From assembly GCA_902363335.1 (NCBI GenBank), contig CABIZV010000007.1, forward strand, positions 124,001 to 188,000: 64,000 nucleotides of DNA, read 5' to 3'. Made by a program: the position numbers and the translations under genes. This DNA is from Enterobacteriaceae bacterium. GTDB taxonomy: Bacteria; Pseudomonadota; Gammaproteobacteria; Enterobacterales; Enterobacteriaceae. This document shows, piece after piece, positions 34,311 to 42,661 of this stretch (its first letter is position 1; the number at the start of each line of letters is the position of its first letter). Under the pieces are notes generated by a model. The model did not search any database and was not told the origin of the DNA. It saw only the letters and a list, made by a program, of their open reading frames with translations.

Positions 34311-35333
34311 TCACTCTATTATATTCACCCATTTCCTCAATAGTGACGATTGGTAAATAGCATTAACTATCCGTAATGATTTTGCCGCCTCATGAATTCC
34401 GCAATAATTTTCGGGGTTATTATTGTCGAGTCCTTGATAAAACCGTTGAATCGCCTGTTGATGGCCGATACCCCAGTAGCTTTTGCCGACCCCATCCGGT
34501 GACGCGTCGCTGGCCAGTTTTGTGTGCTCATCGCCACAAATTTGCCACAGCGCGTTGTCCGAAAGGCGCAGCGTTCCGTGCTCAAACTCCAGCTCCAGCA
34601 GCAGCGGTGAATCGCTGGCATGACAGTTGCTGGCATAAAATAATCCGCGAGCGCCGTTGTTAAAGCTCATTGTCGCCATGGCGCTATCTTCAGTCTCAAT
34701 CTCATCTTCCAGCAAAGTGCTGTCGACGACCCCTTTTAAGCGGCTGACACCTTCACCAAACCACTGCATGAGATCCAGCGTATGGATAGCCTGATTAATC
34801 AGCAGGCTGCCACCTTCAGTGATGAAACTGCCGCGCCACGGGCTGGCGCTGTAATAGCTGCCCCCACGTGACCAGGTGAGCACGGCTTTAATCGCGCGCA
34901 TAGCGCCAAGCGACCCTGCCTCAATACAGCGCTGGATAGCCAGGCTGGTCGGGTTGAGGCGGTTTTGATAACAGATCCCAACATGACGCCCGGCAGCATC
35001 GGCAGCGGCCTGAATCTCCGCCACCTCCTGCGGGTTCATCACCATCGGTTTTTCACAGAACACCTGTTTGCCCGCAGCGAGCGCTGCCAGGATCATCGGC
35101 TTATGCAGGTAGTGCGGCGTGCAGATGTGTACCACGTCAATGGTGTCATCGAGCAGCATCTCGCGATAATCCTGGTAAAACTGGCAGCCGTAAGTTGCTG
35201 CCAACCGGCTTCCCTTATCGCCGTCAATATCGACAAGGGCGCGCAGGGCCACATTCGGAAGGTGGCGCAGTGCTTCCACATGGCAGGTATGGATAGCGCC
35301 GCCGCCGATAATCGCCACATGACGTGTTTTCAT
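34311..35333 (-). CDS. Gfo/Idh/MocA-family NAD(P)-dependent oxidoreductase (fourth in operon)
   Basis: Sugar/polyol dehydrogenase-like protein of 340 residues. The Rossmann motif is IIGGGAIHTCH near residues 8-18, the family signature CEKP is at 93-96, and the active-site segment reads GGSLLINQAIHTLDLMQW, with Asn in place of the commoner Asp four residues before the His. The ATG at 35333 follows GGGAGG; the GTG directly upstream is less likely. Substrate not predictable. Twelve bases separate it from the previous gene. Confidence 0.88.
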   Translation of the reverse strand: MKTRHVAIIGGGAIHTCHVEALRHLPNVALRALVDIDGDKGSRLAATYGCQFYQDYREMLLDDTIDVVHICTPHYLHKPMILAALAAGKQVFCEKPMVMNPQEVAEIQAAADAAGRHVGICYQNRLNPTSLAIQRCIEAGSLGAMRAIKAVLTWSRGGSYYSASPWRGSFITEGGSLLINQAIHTLDLMQWFGEGVSRLKGVVDSTLLEDEIETEDSAMATMSFNNGARGLFYASNCHASDSPLLLELEFEHGTLRLSDNALWQICGDEHTKLASDASPDGVGKSYWGIGHQQAIQRFYQGLDNNNPENYCGIHEAAKSLRIVNAIYQSSLLRKWVNIIE

Positions 35334-35345
35334 CACCGCCTCCCG

Positions 35346-36413
35346 TTACGCCACGGCGTTCGCCAGCATTTGTGCTTTCACGCACAGCTCGGCGGCTTTA
35401 AAGGTATGTTCCTGGGTCATCGCATTTTCGGTGCGATTCAGGCAGTCCAGAATTAACTGGCCGAAATACGGGAAACCGACCTGACCGGCTACCGGATAGC
35501 GGAACTCACCCTCTTTGTTGACCAGATAAACCACGTCCTGCTCGCCGCGCGTGATATCGATGTATTTGCGGATTTCGATATAGCCGTCGGTGCCTAAGAG
35601 CGTCAGACGACCGTCGCCCCAGCTGGATAAGCCATCAGGCGTGAACCAGTCGCAGCGGAAGTAGCCGGTTGCGCCGTTTTCCCCGGCCAGCATTGCATCG
35701 CCAAAGTCTTCAAACTGCGGATACTCGGGGTGATTGACGTTCCGCACCTGGCTTGCCACCACGCGAGCATCGCTGTTGCCGGTGTAAAACAGGAACTGTT
35801 CAATCTGATGGCTGCCGATATCGCACAGGATGCCGCCGAAAAATTCTTTCTCGTAGAACCAATCCGGGCGGCCTTCGCCTTCACGGTGCGGGCCGACGCC
35901 CAGCGTCTGCATCACGCGACCAATCGCGCCCTGTTGCACTAGTTGACCGGCAAACACCGCGCTTTCCACATGAAGACGTTCACTGTAGTAGACCGCATAT
36001 TTGCGTCCGGTTTGCGCGACTTTCTGCTTAGCCGCGTCGAGCTGTGCCAGAGTGGTTAACGGTGCTTTGTCGGTGAAATAGTCTTTACCCGCGTCCATGA
36101 CTTTAAGCCCCAAGGCGCAGCGCTCAGAGGGGATTGCGGCACCGGCGACCAGATGCACGCTACTGTCGTTTAAGATGGTTTCAAGCGTTGGGGCAATCTG
36201 TACCTGCGGGTACTGCTGGACGAATTTATCGACTTTCGCCGGGTCAGGATCATAAACCCATTTCAGCGTGGCACCGGCTTCAATCAGGCCGTTGCACATG
36301 CCATAAATATGGCCGTGATCTAATGCTGCGGCGGCAATGACAAATTCACCTGCGCCAACAACCGGCTGTGGTTTGCCCACCGGGGCGTAGTTCATACCGT
36401 CTTTGATGCTCAT
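35346..36413 (-). CDS. Atypical Gfo/Idh/MocA-family oxidoreductase (third in operon)
   Basis: Protein of 355 residues with a Gfo/Idh/MocA layout but unusual signatures. The nucleotide-binding loop reads AAAALDHGHIYG (about 27-38) instead of GxGxxG, and the EKP triad is replaced by DKAP (115-118), keeping the Lys. The C-terminal region has FFGGILCDIGSHQIEQFLFY, which retains the Asp and His of the active site. It may use a different cofactor geometry or substrate from its three neighbours. AGGAG precedes the ATG and lies in the end of the upstream gene, only two bases away, suggesting translational coupling. Confidence 0.85.
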   Translation of the reverse strand: MSIKDGMNYAPVGKPQPVVGAGEFVIAAAALDHGHIYGMCNGLIEAGATLKWVYDPDPAKVDKFVQQYPQVQIAPTLETILNDSSVHLVAGAAIPSERCALGLKVMDAGKDYFTDKAPLTTLAQLDAAKQKVAQTGRKYAVYYSERLHVESAVFAGQLVQQGAIGRVMQTLGVGPHREGEGRPDWFYEKEFFGGILCDIGSHQIEQFLFYTGNSDARVVASQVRNVNHPEYPQFEDFGDAMLAGENGATGYFRCDWFTPDGLSSWGDGRLTLLGTDGYIEIRKYIDITRGEQDVVYLVNKEGEFRYPVAGQVGFPYFGQLILDCLNRTENAMTQEHTFKAAELCVKAQMLANAVA

Positions 36414-36415
36414 GT

Positions 36416-37594
36416 TTATGCTCCTTTGTCCAAATCTTTACCCAACGGAATTGCGCCCACTTCATTGAAGTTTTCTACCGACGCGGCTTTCTCATAAAAG
36501 TGTGGGGCGAGGGAAACCAGGCCACCGGTTTTATACCAGGGCTCATCCGGATTGACGGGAAGGGTGACCACCCGTCCGGTTATCGAGGATTGATAAATCG
36601 CGGTAATCAGCTCCAGTGAGCGCTTACCCTGCACGCCGTCAATCAACGGTGCGCCTTGCTGTTCAACCGCGTTGAGCAGATCGTTTATCTGCCCGGTATG
36701 CAGGGTATATTTCAGCTTCGGCGTATTACGGAACAGGGCATCGAGGCGCGCCTCGCGCTCATCATCATGCTGTTCTTGCGGGAAGCCGTTGTCGGCTGAG
36801 ACGCTGGCCCACATGTCCCACGGCGCGGAAATTCGGGCCTTTTCACCCTGAATAACGATCTTCTGATCTTCGCCGTGGTGCACCACCGAGGCGGTTAATT
36901 GCGTTAGTGCGCCGCTGCTGTAGCGGAAAATAGCGGCGGAGAGATCTTCCACTTCGGCATTGTCGTGGGCGACGTTGGTCATCATTGCCACCACTTCAGT
37001 CGGGAAGCCGAGCATCCATTGAATGGCGTCGATATGGTGAACCGCATGATTGAGGGTGCAGCCGCCGCCCTCTTTCTCCCACGTTCCGCGCCACCACAGG
37101 TCGTAATAGCAGTGACCGCGCCACCAGAATGAATCCACCTGGGCGTGGCAGATTTTGCCCAGCTCACCGGAGTCGACCACCTGCTTTAAGCGCCAGAAAG
37201 CATCGGTAAAGCGGTTCTGGGCGATAATCGAGAGGATTTTGCCGCTGGCGCGCTGGGCGGCGATCATCGCATCGCACTCTTCAAGCGACGCCGCCATCGG
37301 TTTTTCGCACAGTACGTGCTTCCCGGCGTTAAGGGCATCGATGCTGATTTCAGCATGAACATACGGCGGGGTGCAGACATCAACGATATCGACCTCGAGA
37401 CCGGACTCCAGCATCGCCTGATGGCTGCTAAATACGGTTGCCTCCGTCAGCCCGTAACGCTCTTTTTTCTCTTGTGCTTTTTCGGGGTAGATATCGACCA
37501 ACGCGACAATCTGGCAGCGGTCGGCAAATTCTTGATATCCCTGAATATGGTTATGGGAGATATTCCCCGTACCCACAATGGCAATGCGTAACAT
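36416..37594 (-). CDS. Gfo/Idh/MocA-family oxidoreductase (second in operon)
   Basis: Protein of 392 residues. The Rossmann motif VGTGNISHNH is at 7-16, CEKP at 96-99, and the active-site segment is GGGCTLNHAVHHIDAIQW. WWRGHCYYDLWWRGTW precedes it and probably shapes the substrate pocket. The C-terminal extension past the usual fold (about 360-392) is also seen in some YcjS- and inositol-type relatives. The start at 37594 was chosen because GGAG lies six bases upstream; an open frame continues to 37714 but overlaps the preceding gene. Substrate unknown. Confidence 0.88.
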   Translation of the reverse strand: MLRIAIVGTGNISHNHIQGYQEFADRCQIVALVDIYPEKAQEKKERYGLTEATVFSSHQAMLESGLEVDIVDVCTPPYVHAEISIDALNAGKHVLCEKPMAASLEECDAMIAAQRASGKILSIIAQNRFTDAFWRLKQVVDSGELGKICHAQVDSFWWRGHCYYDLWWRGTWEKEGGGCTLNHAVHHIDAIQWMLGFPTEVVAMMTNVAHDNAEVEDLSAAIFRYSSGALTQLTASVVHHGEDQKIVIQGEKARISAPWDMWASVSADNGFPQEQHDDEREARLDALFRNTPKLKYTLHTGQINDLLNAVEQQGAPLIDGVQGKRSLELITAIYQSSITGRVVTLPVNPDEPWYKTGGLVSLAPHFYEKAASVENFNEVGAIPLGKDLDKGA

Positions 37595-37613
37595 ATGTTT
37601 CTCCTGCTGCGGT

Positions 37614-38768
37614 TTACCAGGTGCCGGAAGCATCCAGCGTTTTGCTTTCAACCTGTTTTTCCACCGAGTGCGCGATGCGCTCGTCGAGTAATTTTTTAAA
37701 CAACGCTTCGTCAAACGGCAGGTCGACCCAGCCGTCGGTCCAGGTAGAGAGGTGCATAGCGTTGGAAAGCGTCAGGCCATGAATGCCATCGGTACCGGGG
37801 GCGATAAGCGGTGTGCCGTGGAGTACGGCGGCGGCAAAATTGGCGGTGACCACGTGATGTTCGCTGGATTCGGGCGCAACCGGAATGGTCACCTCCCAGC
37901 ACTCAGGCTCGCCAAAACCGTTTTGCCAGCGGGCGTTAAACTCGGTTTCGGATTCGCGCAGTCGCCAGAAGCGTAACTTGCCGTCTTCGACCACGACTTT
38001 GCCGCGATCGCCTGCGATCTCCAGACGATTGGTGCCCGGCGCTTCAGCGGTGGTGGTGATAAACACGCCGGTCGCGCCATTAGCGTATTCGGCGTATGCG
38101 GTGACTTCGTTTTCCACTTCAATCTGGCGATGCTTCCCTTCCTGGCAGAAGGCGCGCATGCGTACCGGCATCCCAACCAGCCACTGCCACAGGTCAAGCT
38201 GGTGCGGATCCTGGTTTAACAGCACGCCGCCGCCTTCGCCTTTCCAGGTCGCGCGCCAGCCGCCGGAGTTGTAGTAGCTTTGTGAGCGATACCAGTTGGT
38301 GATAATCCAGTTAGAACGGCGCAGCTCACCCAGTTCGCCGCTGTCGATCAGATCTTTCACTTTCTGATACAGCGGGTTCGGGCGCTGGTTAAACATCATG
38401 CCAAACACCACGTTGCAGCCACGGGCGAATTCGTTCATTTCGCGCACCTGCGCGGTGTAAACGCCCGCCGGTTTCTCGCACAGCGTATGGATACCGTGGC
38501 GCATGGCCAGCATTGACAGGCCCGGGTGGTCATAGTGCGGCGTGGAGACGATCACCGCATCAATCAGCCCACTTTTCAGCATGGCTTCGGCGTCGCTGAA
38601 TATTTCGACCTCTCCACCCACAAGCTGACGAATGGCCGGATGCTTATCGAGATTGTTGTCGCACACTGCCGTCAGGCAGGCTTCTTTCACCGTTCCCGCC
38701 AGCAGGTAACGGGCGTGAACGGTCCCGATATTACCTACGCCGATAATGCCAAAACGCACCTTTTCCAT
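37614..38768 (-). CDS. Gfo/Idh/MocA-family oxidoreductase (first in operon)
   Basis: Protein of 384 residues beginning MEKVRFGIIGVGNIGTVH (Rossmann motif at 10-15), CEKP at 97-100, and active-site segment GGGVLLNQDPHQLDLWQW. Aromatic residues (NWYRSQSYYNSGGWRATW) precede the catalytic region, similar to the second gene. The ATG at 38768 has AAGGTG upstream and is preferred over an ATG at 38954, which would run through the promoter region. It is divergent from the LacI-type regulator. Confidence 0.88.
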   Translation of the reverse strand: MEKVRFGIIGVGNIGTVHARYLLAGTVKEACLTAVCDNNLDKHPAIRQLVGGEVEIFSDAEAMLKSGLIDAVIVSTPHYDHPGLSMLAMRHGIHTLCEKPAGVYTAQVREMNEFARGCNVVFGMMFNQRPNPLYQKVKDLIDSGELGELRRSNWIITNWYRSQSYYNSGGWRATWKGEGGGVLLNQDPHQLDLWQWLVGMPVRMRAFCQEGKHRQIEVENEVTAYAEYANGATGVFITTTAEAPGTNRLEIAGDRGKVVVEDGKLRFWRLRESETEFNARWQNGFGEPECWEVTIPVAPESSEHHVVTANFAAAVLHGTPLIAPGTDGIHGLTLSNAMHLSTWTDGWVDLPFDEALFKKLLDERIAHSVEKQVESKTLDASGTW

Positions 38769-38828
38769 GTTGCACCTTACGTGATAGGAATGACTGATGT
38801 CTGAAAATAGGCAAGGTGCGAATGGCGA

Positions 38829-38929
38829 ACAAACGGAATTTGTGAGAATGCTCGCAGCTGGGAAAGGAATCTGGGCAAGGAAATGAAAATGCGTTTTAAA
38901 ATCAGCTAACTGCATCTGCAAAAATTTGC
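38829..38929. promoter_or_regulatory. Candidate LacI-type operators in the divergent promoter region
   Basis: Two inverted repeats lie in the 189-base gap: ACAAA-CGGAA-TTTGT (38829-38843) and GCAAA-AA-TTTGC (38918-38929, perfect arms). They share the half site (R)CAAA and sit on the operon side and the regulator side respectively. They are plausible binding sites for the adjacent LacI-type protein, but the spacer lengths differ and there is no binding evidence. Confidence 0.45.
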
Positions 38930-38957
38930 AAAACATGATTGCGAGCGAGGTCACACA

Positions 38958-40016
38958 ATGCCAGGTAAGCTAAAAATGGATGAAATAGCCGCCCGGACGG
39001 GTTACTCCATCAGCACCGTTTCACGGGTATTGAGCGGCAAATCGTACACCAGCGACAAGGCGCGAGAAGCGATCGTCAAATGTGCTCGCCAGCTCGGCGT
39101 GCTCGACTCGTTGGCAAACGGACGGCTGCTGATTAACGGTATCGCGGTATTTGCCCCAGAGCGGACATTCCAGGGGCGGGGCGATACGTTTTACCTGGAG
39201 GTGACGAAAGGCATCGCTGAAGCCAGTGCGCCGCATGATGTCTGGATTAGCCACTGCGCGCTGGAAGAGCAGCGCGCCGACGTCAAATTATTCCTCGAAA
39301 AAGCCAACCAGAAGAACATCAATGCGGTGGTGATCATCGGCACGGATGACCCGACGATCCTCAAGCTTGCCAGCACCCTGAATAAACCCTGTGTGCTGAT
39401 TAATTCTATCGACAGGGATATGGCGCTGGACTGCGTTTCACCCGACCACCGGGCGATTGGGTTTACCGCCATGCGCTATCTCTTTGAGCAAGGTCATCGG
39501 CGCGTGCTGACGATGACCTGTCTGCGTCGGGAAACGCTGTATGCCCGGCTGGACGGCATTAAAGAGGCGTATCGCTATTACCACGTTCCCTTCAATCCTC
39601 AGCACGATTTACTGGTTACCGAATGGTTCACGGCGCAGGAAGCGGAGCGGGCGCTGGATAAGTGGCTCAAAGAGCACGATCGTGCACAGTGGCCGGATGT
39701 TATCTTCCCTAACAGCACGAATATGACGGAAGGGGTGATGAGGGTGTTGCATCGCTATGGGTTACGCGTGCCGGAAGATATCTCCCTTATCACCACCGAT
39801 TTTACGTGGAATCTGCAACATAGCCTGGCGATGCCGGTGACCGGCATTCGCGTGCCGTGTCGCGATTTGGGGATTGAAGCGGTGCATCTGCTGCAAACGC
39901 GACTAAACCGGCCACAATCGCCGGTTTACAATCTCTTATTGCAGGGGAACGTGATGGACTTTGGGTCGGTCGCTAACGCCACGCGGCATGCGGCGCGCGT
40001 GGCGCTCGACGGTTAA
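38958..40016 (+). CDS. LacI-family transcriptional regulator
   Basis: Regulator of 352 residues. The N-terminal LacI helix-turn-helix is at about 6-30 (MDEIAARTGYSISTVSRVLSG), followed by the periplasmic-binding-protein-like effector domain (GIAVFAPERTF..., GFTAMRYLFEQGHRRVLTM, VPEDISLITTDF). It probably responds to a sugar-like ligand and controls the divergent oxidoreductase/transporter operon. Its 3' end overlaps the convergent msrA by four bases. Confidence 0.92.
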   Translation: MPGKLKMDEIAARTGYSISTVSRVLSGKSYTSDKAREAIVKCARQLGVLDSLANGRLLINGIAVFAPERTFQGRGDTFYLEVTKGIAEASAPHDVWISHCALEEQRADVKLFLEKANQKNINAVVIIGTDDPTILKLASTLNKPCVLINSIDRDMALDCVSPDHRAIGFTAMRYLFEQGHRRVLTMTCLRRETLYARLDGIKEAYRYYHVPFNPQHDLLVTEWFTAQEAERALDKWLKEHDRAQWPDVIFPNSTNMTEGVMRVLHRYGLRVPEDISLITTDFTWNLQHSLAMPVTGIRVPCRDLGIEAVHLLQTRLNRPQSPVYNLLLQGNVMDFGSVANATRHAARVALDG

Positions 40017-40657
40017 TTCTGTAACTGTGGCGGCAGGCAAACGCCAATGCCGCCGATACCGCAGTAGCCGTACGGATTTTTGTGCAGATACTGCTGGTGT
40101 TCATCTTCTGCATAATAGAACGGTTTTGCGGCTTCGATTTCAGTCGTCACTGAGCGAACGTCGCCCGCCGCGCGCATCGCTTCCTGGAATTGTTGCAGGC
40201 TGGCATGCGCCGCTTGCTCTTGCTCCGGTGTGGTGGGATAGAGGGCGGAGCGGTACTGGGTGCCATGATCGTTGCCCTGACGCATGCCCTGCGCCGGGTC
40301 GTGGTTTTCCCAGAAAATTTTCAGTAAGTCGCCGTAGCTTATTACCGCGGGATCGTAAACCACGCGCACCGCTTCCGCGTGTCCGGTCTCCCCGGAACAC
40401 ACTTCCCGATAGGTTGGATTCGGCGTAAAGCCGCCGGTATAACCTGCTGCGGTACTGTAAACGCCGGGCAGTTGCCAGTAGAGGCGTTCAACCCCCCAGA
40501 AGCAACCCATCGCGAAAATTGCGACCTCCATTCCTTCAGGAACGTGCGTCATTGAGTGTTCGGTTACAACATTGAGCGTAGCGACTGGCATCGGTGTATT
40601 TCTTCCGGGCAATGCATCCGATTGAGATACAAGGTGTTTTTTATCAACTGGACTCAT
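40013..40657 (-). CDS. msrA: MsrA, peptide methionine-(S)-sulfoxide reductase
   Basis: Repair enzyme of 214 residues that reduces methionine-S-sulfoxide in proteins, using thioredoxin. The catalytic motif GCFWGVERLYW holds the nucleophilic Cys near residue 52; resolving Cys residues are in the C-terminal GYCGIGGIGVCLPP. The start MSPVDKKHLVS at 40657 follows GGAG and matches E. coli (MSLFDKKHLVS); an upstream in-frame ATG (40729) is not supported. Confidence 0.97.
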   Translation of the reverse strand: MSPVDKKHLVSQSDALPGRNTPMPVATLNVVTEHSMTHVPEGMEVAIFAMGCFWGVERLYWQLPGVYSTAAGYTGGFTPNPTYREVCSGETGHAEAVRVVYDPAVISYGDLLKIFWENHDPAQGMRQGNDHGTQYRSALYPTTPEQEQAAHASLQQFQEAMRAAGDVRSVTTEIEAAKPFYYAEDEHQQYLHKNPYGYCGIGGIGVCLPPQLQN

Positions 40658-40784
40658 AGGATTGATCTCCGGGAAACAGTAATTTTCGTTAAGGTTGTAA
40701 CCTGGCGTGTCTTTTAACACAATAACCACGCCGAATAGGTCTAGATTTAAACATAAGAATAATTTGGGGCTCTGTCTTTATTTC

Positions 40785-40808
40785 AACCCGACAAAGAGTG
40801 GGTTTTTT
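40785..40808 (+). terminator. Terminator-like hairpin in the tamA leader
   Basis: Stem AACCC (40785-40789) and GGGTT (40800-40804), with T-run 40803-40808, about 120 bases before the tamA start. No plus-strand gene lies upstream to be terminated, since msrA is divergent. It may be an attenuator in the tamAB leader or the end of a short transcript. Confidence 0.5.
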
Positions 40809-40924
40809 CAATGGGCGTTATAAGCCGTGCGCCGTAAGTGCGCAAAATGGCAAAAATCAGCCACAACCGCGGAGCGGACTTTCGTTTCCTATTTTGGGGT
40901 GGAAACAAGGATATTCAGGAGAAA

Positions 40925-42661
40925 ATGTTGCGACAAATCCGCCAGTTATGTTTGGTGAGCTTACTGCTGACCAGCGGTGTTGCCAGTGCAGCAAACATCC
41001 GTCTACAGGTAGAAGGCCTCTCAGGCGAACTACAAAAGAACGTCAGGGCACAGCTTTCGACGATTGATGGTGACGAAGTGACGCCAGATCGTCGTTTTCG
41101 CGCGCGCGTGGACGACGCGATCCGTGAGGGACTTAAAGCCCTGGGCTATTACGAACCGACGATTGATTTCGAACTCAAACCACCGCCGGCCAAAGGCCGC
41201 CAGGTGCTGTTGGCAAAAGTGACGCCGGGTGAACCGGTGCGCATTGGCGGCACCGACGTGATCCTGCGCGGCGGCGCGCGTGACGACAGTGATTATCTTA
41301 AGCTGCTGAAAACCCGGCCAGAGATAGGGACGGTGCTCAATCACGGCGATTACGACCATTTCAAAAGCTCCCTGACCAGCGTGGCGCTGCGTAAAGGTTA
41401 TTTTGATAGCGAATTTAAAAAGAGCCAGCTTGGCATTTCGCTTGACCGCCATCAGGCCTTCTGGGATATCGACTACGACAGCGGCCAGCGCTACCGATTT
41501 GGCGACGTCACGTTTGAAGGTTCACAGATCCGCGAAGAGTATTTACAGCATCTGGTGCCGTTCCATAAAGGCGATTATTACCAGTCGAGCGATCTGGCTG
41601 AACTGAACCGTCGGCTATCTGCTACCGGCTGGTTTAATTCAGTGGTGGTGGCGCCGGAGTTTGATAAATCCCGCAAAACCAAAGTATTGCCGCTGCATGG
41701 CGTGGTGTCGCCGCGTAGCGAAAACACCGTCGAGCTGGGGGGCGGTTACTCGACCGATGTCGGCCCTCGCGTCAAAGGCTCATGGAAGAAACCGTGGGTT
41801 AACTCATACGGTCACAGCCTGACCACGAGCCTCAGCGTCTCTGCCCCCGAACAGCAGCTTGATTTCAGCTATAAGATGCCGCTGCTGAAAAACCCGCTGG
41901 AGCAGTATTATCTGGTGCAGGGGGGCTTTAAAAGCACCGATTTAAACGATACCAAGGCTGATTCTACGACGCTTGCCGTGTCACGCTTCTGGGACCTCTC
42001 CAGCGGCTGGCAGCGCGCAATTAACCTGCGCTGGAGTCTCGACCACTTTACGCAGGCCGACGTCACCAATACCACCATGCTGTTCTATCCAGGCGTCTCC
42101 ATCAGCCGAACCCGCTCGCGCGGCGGCCTGATGCCAACCTGGGGCGATTCACAGCGCTACTCCATTGATTACTCCAATACCGCCTGGGGCTCGGATGTCG
42201 ACTTCTCGGTCTTCCAGGCTCAGAACGTCTGGATCCGTACTCTGTATGACCGCCATCGTTTCGTGATGCGCGGCAATCTTGGCTGGATTGAAACCGGCGA
42301 CTTCGACCGCGTGCCGCCAGACCTGCGTTTCTTCGCCGGTGGCGACCGCAGTATTCGCGGCTATAAATACAAATCCATTGCCCCAGAAGATTCCAAAGGC
42401 AAGCTGATTGGTGCGTCGAAACTGGCGACCGGCTCGCTGGAATATCAATACAACGTGAGCGGAAAGTGGTGGGGCGCGATGTTTGTTGATGGGGGGGAAG
42501 CGGTCAGCGATATCCGCCAAAGCGACTGGAAAACCGGCGCAGGCGTGGGCGTTCGCTGGCAGTCTCCCGTTGGGCCAATCAAGCTCGATTTCGCCGTTCC
42601 TGTCGGCGACAAAGATGAACATGGATTGCAGTTTTATATCGGTCTGGGGCCTGAACTATGA
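40925..42661 (+). CDS. tamA: TamA, outer-membrane subunit of the translocation and assembly module
   Basis: Omp85-family outer-membrane protein of 578 residues. A signal peptide (MLRQIRQLCLVSLLLTSGVASA) is followed by three POTRA domains (about 23-265) and a 16-stranded barrel. The conserved loop GGDRSIRGYKYKSIAP carries the RGY motif. TamA partners with TamB in envelope protein and lipid transport. The ATG at 40925 follows AGGAG and matches the E. coli N-terminus; an upstream in-frame ATG at 40838 is not supported. The stop overlaps the tamB start (ATGA). Confidence 0.97.
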   Translation: MLRQIRQLCLVSLLLTSGVASAANIRLQVEGLSGELQKNVRAQLSTIDGDEVTPDRRFRARVDDAIREGLKALGYYEPTIDFELKPPPAKGRQVLLAKVTPGEPVRIGGTDVILRGGARDDSDYLKLLKTRPEIGTVLNHGDYDHFKSSLTSVALRKGYFDSEFKKSQLGISLDRHQAFWDIDYDSGQRYRFGDVTFEGSQIREEYLQHLVPFHKGDYYQSSDLAELNRRLSATGWFNSVVVAPEFDKSRKTKVLPLHGVVSPRSENTVELGGGYSTDVGPRVKGSWKKPWVNSYGHSLTTSLSVSAPEQQLDFSYKMPLLKNPLEQYYLVQGGFKSTDLNDTKADSTTLAVSRFWDLSSGWQRAINLRWSLDHFTQADVTNTTMLFYPGVSISRTRSRGGLMPTWGDSQRYSIDYSNTAWGSDVDFSVFQAQNVWIRTLYDRHRFVMRGNLGWIETGDFDRVPPDLRFFAGGDRSIRGYKYKSIAPEDSKGKLIGASKLATGSLEYQYNVSGKWWGAMFVDGGEAVSDIRQSDWKTGAGVGVRWQSPVGPIKLDFAVPVGDKDEHGLQFYIGLGPEL

